From: CAMLFJ01 sp040902305
GTDB lineage: Bacteria > Methylomirabilota > Methylomirabilia > Rokubacteriales > CSP1-6
Assembly (NCBI GenBank): GCA_040902305.1
Contig: JBBDXN010000042.1
Span: 1 to 37,259, forward strand
Direction of reading: 5' to 3'
DNA length: 37,259 bases
A program made the position numbers and the translations under genes. Below are positions 23,402-30,538 of this stretch, one piece after another. How positions within the stretch are numbered: position 1 is the stretch's first letter; each line of letters starts with the position of its first letter. The notes beneath the pieces are model-generated. The model was not told the DNA's origin. It worked only from the letters and a program-made list of their open reading frames with translations, and made no database searches.

Positions 23402-24400
23402 ATGGCAACCGTAGCCCCTTCACCCTCCCCTCTCCCCTCGGGGGAGAGGGTCAGGGTGAGGGGTGGTTTCCTCCCCGAAGCGGCTCCGAAGCCGCGCGTC
23501 CGGCTCGAGGTCACGCTCCGCCGTGTCTTCGGGCCGGACTACCGGATGGGCTTCTTGTTCGTGGCGCCCATCGTGGTGCTGGTGCTGGCGCTGGTGGCCT
23601 ATCCCTTCTGCTACGCGATCTACCTCAGCATGACCCGCAAGTACGTGGGCATGGCGCCGGTCTGGGTCGGGCTCGAGAACTACATCCGCCTGACCTACGA
23701 CGGCTTCTTCCAGCGCGCGGTCGTCAACAGCTTCACCTTCACGTTCGGCTCGGTGGCCATCAAGCTGGTGCTCGGCATGGGCATGGCGCTGGTGCTCACC
23801 TCCAAGATCCGCTTCCGCAGCTTCTGGACCGGCGTGCTGCTGATCCCGTGGGTGGCGCCCACGGTGGTCTCCGCGCTGAACTTCCTGTGGATCTTCGACT
23901 ACAGCCTGGGTGTGCTGAACTACCTGCTGGTGCACGTCTTTGGCGTCCTGTCGCGAGGCGTGGGCTGGCTCAGCGAGCCCGGCACCGCGATGGCGTCCGT
24001 CATCGGGGTCAACGTGTGGCGCGGCTTCCCGTTCTTCGGCATCAGCTTCCTGGCCGGCATGAAGGCGATCCCGGGCGAGCTGTACGAGGCGGCGGCGGTG
24101 GACGGCGCCACCGCGCTGCAGCGCTTCCGGTACGTCACGCTGCCCGGCATCCGGAACATCGTGATGATCGTGGTGCTGCTCTCCACCATCTGGACGTTCA
24201 ATGACTTCGCGATCATCTACATCCTGACCAAGGGCGGGCCGGGCGGCGCCACGATGGTCCTGCCGGTGCTCACCTACGAGATCGCCTTCGGGGCGCAGCG
24301 CCTGGGTGAGGCCATCGCGGTCGCGCTCTACATGCTGCCCCCGCTCGCCTTCGTGATCATCGTGCTGTCCAACTACATGCGCAAAGGCCGCACCCGGTGA
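23402..24400 (+). CDS. ABC sugar permease, MalF/UgpA-like, with a repeat-derived N-terminus
   Basis: 332-residue inner-membrane permease with six predicted helices, from FLFVAPIVVLVLALVAYPFC to the last, MLPPLAFVIIVLSNYM. The EAA loop that docks the ATPase reads ELYEAAAVDGATALQRFRYV with LPG. The first 25 residues are unusual: SPSPLPSGERVRVRGG is the translation of dispersed palindrome copy B (23416-23463) read in frame. The ancestral start was probably just before RLEVTLRRVFG. ATG 23402 lies 2 bp after the binding-protein stop. The downstream permease overlaps by 4 bp (GTGA). Confidence 0.92.
   Translation: MATVAPSPSPLPSGERVRVRGGFLPEAAPKPRVRLEVTLRRVFGPDYRMGFLFVAPIVVLVLALVAYPFCYAIYLSMTRKYVGMAPVWVGLENYIRLTYDGFFQRAVVNSFTFTFGSVAIKLVLGMGMALVLTSKIRFRSFWTGVLLIPWVAPTVVSALNFLWIFDYSLGVLNYLLVHVFGVLSRGVGWLSEPGTAMASVIGVNVWRGFPFFGISFLAGMKAIPGELYEAAAVDGATALQRFRYVTLPGIRNIVMIVVLLSTIWTFNDFAIIYILTKGGPGGATMVLPVLTYEIAFGAQRLGEAIAVALYMLPPLAFVIIVLSNYMRKGRTR
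23416..23463. repeat. Dispersed GC-rich palindrome, copy B, inside a permease gene
   Basis: The arms CACCCTCCCCTCTCCCC and GGGGAGAGGGTCAGGGTG surround a short TCG loop. It matches copies at 14787, 25257 and 30483. It falls entirely within codons 5-21 of the permease and keeps the frame open, adding a Pro/Ser then Gly/Arg/Val-rich peptide. Confidence 0.88.
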
Positions 24401-25254
24401 TCGTCCGATCGGGGCGCAGCACGGTTCAGATCGAGCGGACGCAGTCCGCCGTGTCGTACGTGATCCTGGTCACGTTCCTGCTGCTCGTGATCTTCCCGTT
24501 CTACTGGATGATCGTCACGTCCTTCAAGGGCGAGAACCAGATGCGCAGCCTGGTCTCGATGTTCTGGCCGAGCCCCTTCGTCACCGAGAACTACGACCAC
24601 CTGCTCGCCAAGACCGAGTTCGTCTCCTGGTACCAGAACAGCATCATCGTCTCGGTGTCGAGCACGTTCCTGGCCACCGCGATCGGGACCCTCGGCGCCT
24701 ACGCGCTGGCCCGGCTCAAGTTCCTGGGCCGCGCCTTCATGGCCAGCACCGTGCTGATCACCTATCTGGTGCCCCCGTCCATCCTGTTCATCCCGCTCTA
24801 CGCCCAGATCCGCAACCTGGGCATGTCCGACAGCCTCGCCGGCCTGATCGCGGCGTACCCGTCCTTCACGGTGCCGTTCGTGACCTGGCTGCTCATGGGC
24901 TACTTCGAGTCGATCCCGGTGGAGCTGGAAGAGTCCGCGATGATCGACGGGGCCACCCGCTTCGGGGCCTTCCGCCGCGTGATCCTGCCCCTGGCCGCGC
25001 CCGGCCTGCTCGCGAGCGGCCTCTACGCCTTCACCCAGGCGTGGAACGAGTTCCTCTACGCCCTGGTCTTCATCACGAACGTGAAGCTGCGCACGCTGCC
25101 GGTGGGGCTCTCCACCTTCATCACCGGCGACGTCTACGGCTGGGGCTATCTCATGGCCGGCGCGGTGCTCACCACGCTCCCGGTCATCGCGGCCTACATC
25201 TACCTGCAGAAGTACATGGTCGAAGGCCTCACCGCTGGCAGCGTCAAGGGCTAG
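24397..25254 (+). CDS. ABC sugar permease, MalG/UgpE-like
   Basis: 285-residue second permease. The N-terminal helix is SYVILVTFLLLVIFPFYWMI, followed by the family's periplasmic loop (VTENYDHLLAKTEFVSWYQN), more helices, and the EAA motif as EESAMIDGATRFGAFRRVIL followed by PLAAPG. This is the MalG-type C-terminal partner in sugar importers. GTG 24397 overlaps the stop of the first permease (GTGA). No ATP-binding subunit follows; the unit ends at a strong palindrome (25257-25303) before an unrelated TRAP system. The importer must use an ATPase encoded elsewhere, as multi-user MsmX/UgpC-type ATPases allow. Confidence 0.92.
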   Translation: MIVRSGRSTVQIERTQSAVSYVILVTFLLLVIFPFYWMIVTSFKGENQMRSLVSMFWPSPFVTENYDHLLAKTEFVSWYQNSIIVSVSSTFLATAIGTLGAYALARLKFLGRAFMASTVLITYLVPPSILFIPLYAQIRNLGMSDSLAGLIAAYPSFTVPFVTWLLMGYFESIPVELEESAMIDGATRFGAFRRVILPLAAPGLLASGLYAFTQAWNEFLYALVFITNVKLRTLPVGLSTFITGDVYGWGYLMAGAVLTTLPVIAAYIYLQKYMVEGLTAGSVKG

Positions 25255-25256
25255 TC

Positions 25257-25303
25257 CCCCTCACCCTGCCCTCTCCCCAGCGGGGAGAGGGCAGGGTGAG
25301 GGG
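25257..25303. terminator. Dispersed palindrome copy C, possible terminator between two transport operons
   Basis: Perfect inverted repeat: 22-nt arms (CCCCTCACCCTGCCCTCTCC plus CC, and its exact complement) around an AGC loop, beginning 2 bp after the permease stop. The RNA hairpin would be extremely stable. There is no U-tract, so it is not a classic intrinsic terminator, but it would separate the ABC unit from the TAXI gene and protect the 3' end. It is also a member of the four-copy repeat family. Confidence 0.6.
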
Positions 25304-25358
25304 CCTCCTTTCTGCTACACTCGCGGCACCCCACATCCCGGATAGAGGAGGACTATTG

Positions 25359-26333
25359 ATGGCGGTACGATTCTTCGTCACCCTGCTGGCGCTCGCGCTG
25401 AGCGGCGTCCTGAGCGGCCCCGAGCCGGCCGCGGCCCAGCAGCGCTTCATCACGATCGGCACCGGCGGCGTCACCGGCGTCTACTACGCGGCGGGCGGCG
25501 CCATCTGCCGGCTGGTCAACAAGGACCGCAAGACACACGGCATCCGCTGCTCGGTCGAATCGACCGGCGGGTCCGTCTTCAACATCAACACCATCAAGGC
25601 GGGCGAGCTGGACATGGGCGTCGCCCAGTCCGACGTGCACTACAACGCCACCAAGGGGCTCAACCAGTTCAAGGACGGCGCGTTCAGCGACATGCGCGCG
25701 GTGCTCTCCCTGCATCCGGAGCCTTTCACGGTGGTGGCGCGCAAGGAGATGAACGCGAAGGGCTTCGCCGACTTCAAGGGCAAGCGCTTCAACGTCGGCA
25801 ACCCGGGCTCGGGCACGCGGGCCTCGATGGAGGAGCTGCTGGCCGCGATGGGCAGCGACCTGAGCTACTTCGGGCTCGCCTCGGAGCTGAAGGCCGACGA
25901 GCACGGCCCCGCGCTCTGCGACGGCAAGATCGACGGGTTCTTCTACGCGGTGGGGCACCCCTCCGCCAACATCCAGGACCCGACCACGACCTGCGGCGCC
26001 AAGCTCGTCTCGCTCACCGGGCCCGCGATCGAGAAGCTGGTGAAGGAGAAGCCGTACTACGCCTCCGCCACCATTCCGGCCGGTCTCTACCCGAACAACC
26101 CGCAGGAGACCCGTACCTACGGCGTCCTCGCCACGTTCGTGTCGTCGTCCAAGGTGCCGGCCGACACCATCTACGCGGTGGTGAAGGCGATCTTCGACAA
26201 CTTCGACGAGTTCAAGAAGCTCCACCCGGCGCTGGCGGTGCTCAAGCCGGAGGCGATGATCAAGGACGGGCTCTCCGCGCCGCTCCACGACGGCGCGGTC
26301 CGCTACTACAAGGAGAAGGGCTGGATCAAGTAG
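25359..26333 (+). CDS. TAXI-family TRAP transporter substrate-binding protein
   Basis: 324 residues. The signal peptide FFVTLLALALSGVLSGPEPA is followed by the TAXI signature ITIGTGGVTGVYYAAGGAIC. Next come TGGSVFNINTIKAGELDMGV with the AQSD segment, then FKGKRFNVGNPGSGTRASME, DGFFYAVGHPSANIQD, YGVLATFVSSSKVPADTIY, and the C-terminal AVRYYKEKGWIK. It delivers an organic anion (TAXI ligands include glutamate and other dicarboxylates; unknown here) to the fused TRAP permease that starts 14 bp downstream. ATG 25359 has AGAGGAGG upstream. Confidence 0.94.
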   Translation: MAVRFFVTLLALALSGVLSGPEPAAAQQRFITIGTGGVTGVYYAAGGAICRLVNKDRKTHGIRCSVESTGGSVFNINTIKAGELDMGVAQSDVHYNATKGLNQFKDGAFSDMRAVLSLHPEPFTVVARKEMNAKGFADFKGKRFNVGNPGSGTRASMEELLAAMGSDLSYFGLASELKADEHGPALCDGKIDGFFYAVGHPSANIQDPTTTCGAKLVSLTGPAIEKLVKEKPYYASATIPAGLYPNNPQETRTYGVLATFVSSSKVPADTIYAVVKAIFDNFDEFKKLHPALAVLKPEAMIKDGLSAPLHDGAVRYYKEKGWIK

Positions 26334-26347
26334 CGGGCGGAGGCCCG

Positions 26348-28871
26348 GTGGAGCAGCAGAAGCCCTTCAGCAGCGAGCAGCTCGAACAGCTCGTCAAGGA
26401 GGCCGACCTCGGCGGCCGGGATCCCGCCGGCCGGGTCGGCCTCTTCCTCTCTCTCATCGCGGGCGGCTGGTCCCTGTTCCAGGTCTGGTACGCCTCGCCG
26501 CTGCCCTTCGTGTTGCGCCTCGGCCTGTTCAACGACACCGAGGCGCGCGCCATCCACCTCGCGGTCGCGATCTTCCTCGCCTTCGCGGTGTTCCCCGCCT
26601 TCCGCGCCTCGTCGCGGCGGCGGGTTCCGGCCGCCGACTGGCTGCTGGCGGTGGTCGGCGCCTTCTGCGCCTCCTATCTCTACCTCTTCTACGCCGAGCT
26701 CGCCCAGCGGCCGGGCACGCCGACGCGTCTCGACCTCGTGGTGGGCATCGCCGGCATCGCGATCATGCTCGAGGCCACCCGCCGGGCCATGGGCATCGGC
26801 ATGCTGATCACCACCGGGCTGTTCCTGCTCTACGTCTTCTCGGGGCCGTACATGCCCGAGGTGATCCAGCACAAGGGCGCCAGCCTGCAGCGCCTGGTGT
26901 CGCACATGTGGCTGACCACCGAGGGGGTGTACGGGGTCGCGCTCGGGGTGTCGGTGCAGTTCATCTTCCTGTTCGTGCTCTTCGGCACCTTGCTCGACAT
27001 CGCGGGGGCGGGCAATTACATGATGCAGATCTCGGTGGCGTTCCTCGGCCACCTGCGGGGCGGCCCGGCCAAGGTGGCGGTGATGTCCTCCGCGCTCAAC
27101 GGGCTGGTGTCCGGCTCCTCGGTGTCCAACGTGGTCTCGGGCGGCATCTTCACGATCCCGATGATGAAGCGCACCGGGTACTCCGGGGTGAAGGCGGGGG
27201 CCATCGAGGCCACCTCCTCGATCAACGGCCAGATCATGCCGCCGGTGATGGGCGCCGCCGCGTTCCTCATGGTCGAGTACGTGGGCATCCCGTACACCGA
27301 GATCGTCAAGCACGCCGCGCTGCCCGCGGTGATCTCGTACGTGGCGCTCTTCTACATGGTGCACCTGGAGGCGCTCAAGTACGATCTGCAGCCGATCCCG
27401 CGGTCCGCCGAGCGCGGCCGGCGGGTGCAGCTCATCGAGGCCGCGCTGGGCGGGCTGGGCACGTTGGCGGTGTGCGCCCTGCTCTACTACGTCGTCACCG
27501 GGGTGCAGCACGTGTTCGGCCCGGCGGCGGGCTGGGTACTGACCGCGCTGGCCGGCGGCGCCTATCTCGGTCTCCTCGCCTATTCGTCGCGCTATCCCGA
27601 CCTGCCGCCCGACGATCCGACCGCGCCGATCATCCGCCTGCCGGATCCGTGGCCCACGGTGCGGTCCGGGCTGCACTTCACGATCCCGCTGATCGTGCTG
27701 CTCTGGTGTCTGATGGTCGAGGAGCTCTCCCCGGGGCTCTCCGCGTTCTGGGCCACCGTGACCGTGATGGCGATGGTGGTGGCGCAGCCGCCGCTGCTCG
27801 CGCTGTTCCGGCGGCAGGGGGCGCTCGCCGCGGCGGCGTGGCGCGGGGTGGGCGATCTGTGGCGGGGGCTCGTGCTGGGCGCGCGCAACATGATCGGGAT
27901 CGGGGTCGCCACCGCCAGCGCGGGGCTGATCGTCGGGGTCATGACGCTGACCGGCATGGGCCTCATGATGACCGAGTTCGTCGAGTACGTTTCGGGCGGC
28001 AACGTGCTGATCATGCTGATCTTCACCGGCGTGATCTGCCTGCTCATCGGGGCCGGCGTCCCCACCACCGCCAACTACATCCTGGTCGCCACCATCATGG
28101 CGCCGGTCATCGTCGAGCTGGTGGCGCAGGCCGAGCTGGTCATCCCGCTCATCGCGGTGCATCTCTTCGTCTTCTACTTCGGCATCATGGCCGACGTGAC
28201 GCCGCCGGTGGGCCTCGCCTCCTACGCGGCGGCCGCGATCTCGGGCGAGGACCCCAACGCCACCGGCTGGCAGGCGACCTGGTACAGCTTTCGCACCGCG
28301 GTGCTGCCCTTCGTCTTCATCTTCAACCCGCAGATCCTGTTCATCGGGGTGTCCACCTGGTGGGAGGTGATCCTGGTCGCGGTGACCGGTACGGTGGCCT
28401 CGCTGCTCTTCGCGGCCGCGACGATGGGCTGGTTCCGCACCCGCTGCCGCGTGCTCGAGATCGCCCTCCTCCTGATCGCCACCTTCCTGTTCTTCCGCCC
28501 CGACTGGGTGATCGATCGCTTCCATGCGAAGTACGTCAGCGCGCCCGCCCGTGACATCTACCGTATCGCGGACCGGCTGCAGCCCGACGAGGTGCTCATC
28601 GTGAGCGTGAAGGGCGAGTCGATCGAAGGGGACGATGTCCGCAAGGTCCTCGCCCTGCCGATGGGCCCGGGATCGGACGGGCGCGAGCGGATCCGCAGCG
28701 CGGGCGTGACGCTCGCCCAGGGCGAGACGATCCAGATCACGAACGTGCGGTTCGGCAGCCCAGCCCGCAAGCTCGGCGTCAGCGCAGGCTACACGATCGA
28801 GGAGCTCAAGCTGCCCAACCCGCGCCGGCCGGCGCCCGACTGGGGTTTCATCCCCGCGGTCGTGGTCGCGC
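26348..28871 (+). CDS. Fused TRAP transporter permease (small + large subunit), cut at the 3' end by a gap
   Basis: At least 841 residues before the gap. The N-terminal third corresponds to the four-helix Q subunit. From about residue 180 the M subunit has the TRAP hallmarks: VALGVSVQFIFLFVLFGTLL, KVAVMSSALNGLVSGSSVSN, TGYSGVKAGAIEATSSINGQ with IMPPVMGAAAFLMVEY, GAGVPTTANYILVA, and FYFGIMADVTPPVGLASYAA. A C-terminal DUF3394-like domain (PDZ-resembling, KGESIEGDDV...GETIQITNVRFGSPARKLGV) runs into the Ns. Perhaps the last 20-40 residues are missing. It imports the TAXI ligand with a cation gradient. GTG 26348 is the start. Bases after the gap belong to a repeat, not to this gene. Confidence 0.93.
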
Positions 28872-28908
28872 NNNNNNNNNNAAATGTCGGAATGCAAGAC
28901 CTGACCCC
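28872..28908. repeat. Assembly gap plus half copy of the GGGGTCAG repeat
   Basis: Ten Ns (28872-28881) are followed by AAATGTCGGAATGCAAGACC and TGACCCC (to 28908). That is the right arm of the inverted repeat at 11700 with two substitutions. The left arm and any cargo (end of the TRAP permease, perhaps a transposase) are lost in the gap. The repeat ends 3 bp from the stop of the ArsC-like gene. Confidence 0.8.
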
Positions 28909-28911
28909 CGC

Positions 28912-29259
28912 CTACGCGAAGAGCTTCTTGTAGGTTTCTTCTTCGAAGCCGACGATCAGGGTGCGGCCCTTTCGTAGCGTGGGGGCGCGGAGGTTGCCGG
29001 TCGGGCCCAGCAGCAGCGCCAGGAGGGTGGCGCGGTCGGGCTTCGCGCGTTTCAGGTCCACGTGCTCGATCTTCTTGCCCTTCGCCACGTAGAGCTCGTC
29101 CACGCCGTCGAGGACGTCGAGGGCGGCCGAGCCCTTGATGGTGGCTTTCTTGGCGTCGGCCTGCTCGGTCACCATCACCTTGTGCTTGGCAAGGAACCCT
29201 TGCGCCTTGGCGCAAGTCATTCAGCCGTTGCGGTGGTAGCTCCAGTCGATCTTGGCCAT
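28912..29259 (-). CDS. ArsC/Spx-like thioredoxin-fold protein, probable selenoprotein with U-x-x-C
   Basis: From ATG 29259 (ribosome site AAGGAG) the frame reads MAKIDWSYHRNG, then TGA at 29223-29221, then MTCAKAQGFLAKHKV, and runs to TAG at 28914-28912. Reading UGA as selenocysteine gives 115 residues with Sec13-Met-Thr-Cys16. This is where ArsC/Spx-like proteins carry CxxC or CxxS after the first strand. Later parts fit the family: HVDLKRAKPDRATLLALLLG, GPTGNLRAPTLRKG with the conserved Arg-Ala/Thr-Pro, and TLIVGFEEETYKKLFA. A hairpin suited to a bacterial SECIS starts right after the UGA (separate entry). It follows the oxidoreductase gene by 18 bp and closes that operon. ArsC-family selenoproteins are known as a class; the role, likely thiol/selenol redox, is inferred. 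The alternative is a nonsense mutation with restart at ATG 29220. Confidence 0.75.
29185..29223 (-). promoter_or_regulatory. Candidate bacterial SECIS element after the in-frame UGA
   Basis: Minus-strand RNA after the UGA (29223-29221) can form GCAAGG (29203-29198), loop GUU, CCUUGC (29194-29189), extended by one G-C pair past a bulged C and by an outer CUUG/CAAG. The apical loop starts with G and lies 23 nt after the UGA, within the usual 16-37 nt. An alternative 7-bp hairpin CUUGCGC/GCGCAAG with loop CAAG is closer to the UGA and excludes the first. Confidence 0.5.
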
Positions 29260-29277
29260 GGCATCGATCTCCTTGGG

Positions 29278-30537
29278 TCAATGGGTGTAGCGCCGCGCGT
29301 ACTGGGCGACGCAGGCGGACTCGAGCGTGGCCGGATCGCGGTAGCCGTCGGCGAAGCGCTCGACCGAGACCGGCGCCAGGTCGGGATCGCTCTTGCCGTC
29401 CACGATGAGGTCGGCCAGGGCCCGTCCCGCGGCCGGTGACAGGCTGAGGCCGCCCACGCAACAGCCCGAGGCCACGTAGAGGCCGTCGAGCCCGGGCACG
29501 CGCCCGAGGATCGGCCGGCCGTCGGGCGTCATGGTGGGCGCGCCGCCCCGGTGCACTGCGATCTTCGCGTCGCGCAGGGCCGGGAAGTGCGCGGCCACCT
29601 CGTCCACCAGCGCGCGCAGCACACCCAGGTCCAGCTCGAGCGCGGCGATCTGGAAGCCGGGCGGCAGGCCCTCGCGCCCGAGCACGCGCGGGGCGTCCTC
29701 GTAGCCGCCGAAGAGCAGGCCGCCCTGCTCGTAGCGCACGTAGACGCTGGCCTCCACGAGGCGCACGATGGGCTGCAGCGGCTCCACCCCCGCGATGGGC
29801 TCGGTGATGAAGAGCTGGTGGCGCACGGGAATCAGCGGGAGCGCGATGCCGGCCCCCGCCGCGACGCGGGCGGTCCAGCCGCCCGCCGCGTCCACCACGA
29901 CGGGCGCCCGGATCTCCCCCCGCGTGGTGGCGACGCCGGCGGCGCGCCCGCCCACGCTCAGCAGCCCCTGCACCGCGGTGAAGGGGAGCAGGCGCGCGCC
30001 CCGCGCGCCCGCGCGGGTGGCGAAGCCGATGGCGACCTTGGCCGGATCCACCCAGCCGTCGCTCGGCACGTGCAGGATCATGCGCGCGGCGCCCGGCTTG
30101 AAGTGCGGCGCGAGCCGCTCGGCCTCCGCCGCGTCGATGAGCCGCGCCTCGATGCCGCAGACGCGCGCGGTCTCCTGCGCGATGCGCACGCGCTCGACCG
30201 CCGCGTCGGTGTACGCCGCGCGCAGGCTGCCGGAGCGGTGGAAGTCCACCGAGCGGCCCATCTCGCTCTCGAAGCGCTCGAACGCCTCGCAGGCCTCGTG
30301 CCGGAGGCGCGCCATCGTGGGCAGCGTGTCGGCCTTGCTGGTGAGCCCGGCCGCGCGCGGGGAGGTCTGCGAGCCCAGCGCGTGCTGGTCCACCAGCGTG
30401 ACCTTGCAGCCGCGCTTCGCCAGGTGGTACGCGATGGCGGCGCCGAAGGCGCCCGAGCCGATGACCACCGCGTCGGTGGTGGCCCCTCCCTCTCCCCTCA
30501 GGGGAGAAGGCGGGGTGAGGGGTGGTCCGGCGGCCAT
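29278..30537 (-). CDS. DAO-family FAD-dependent oxidoreductase
   Basis: 419 residues with the glycine/D-amino-acid/sarcosine-oxidase fold. The FAD loop is DAVVIGSGAFGAAIAYHLAK, followed by KVTLVDQHALGSQTSPRAAG. The substrate-domain part has APVVVDAAGGWTARVAAGAG, LIPVRHQLFITEPIAG and VEASVYVRYEQGGLLFGGYE. The C-terminal FAD part has TPDGRPILGRVPGLDGLYVA and GGLSLSPAAGRALADLIVDG. It would oxidise an amine or amino acid with transfer to FAD. The N-terminal peptide PPLTPPSPLRGEGGAT is palindrome copy D translated in frame, placed just before the FAD strand. ATG 30537 lies one base past the stop of the dehydratase gene, so they form one operon with the ArsC-like gene. Confidence 0.9.
   Translation of the reverse strand: MAAGPPLTPPSPLRGEGGATTDAVVIGSGAFGAAIAYHLAKRGCKVTLVDQHALGSQTSPRAAGLTSKADTLPTMARLRHEACEAFERFESEMGRSVDFHRSGSLRAAYTDAAVERVRIAQETARVCGIEARLIDAAEAERLAPHFKPGAARMILHVPSDGWVDPAKVAIGFATRAGARGARLLPFTAVQGLLSVGGRAAGVATTRGEIRAPVVVDAAGGWTARVAAGAGIALPLIPVRHQLFITEPIAGVEPLQPIVRLVEASVYVRYEQGGLLFGGYEDAPRVLGREGLPPGFQIAALELDLGVLRALVDEVAAHFPALRDAKIAVHRGGAPTMTPDGRPILGRVPGLDGLYVASGCCVGGLSLSPAAGRALADLIVDGKSDPDLAPVSVERFADGYRDPATLESACVAQYARRYTH
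30483..30522. repeat. Dispersed GC-rich palindrome, copy D, inside an oxidoreductase gene
   Basis: CCCCTCCCTCTCCCC, TCA loop, then GGGGAGAAGGCGGGGTGAGG plus GG. It is a shorter, slightly diverged copy of the elements at 14787, 23416 and 25257. It occupies codons about 6-18 of the oxidoreductase without breaking the frame. Confidence 0.85.
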
Positions 30538-30538
30538 C

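Noticed and set aside
26306..29461. 1051-codon minus-strand open frame opposite the TRAP permease
   Set aside because: Antisense artefact: low-complexity His/Arg/Asp composition, crosses the N gap, no family resemblance.
14787..30522. Palindrome copies as a CRISPR array
   Set aside because: Only four copies, kilobases apart, in different contexts and with no regular spacers or cas genes.
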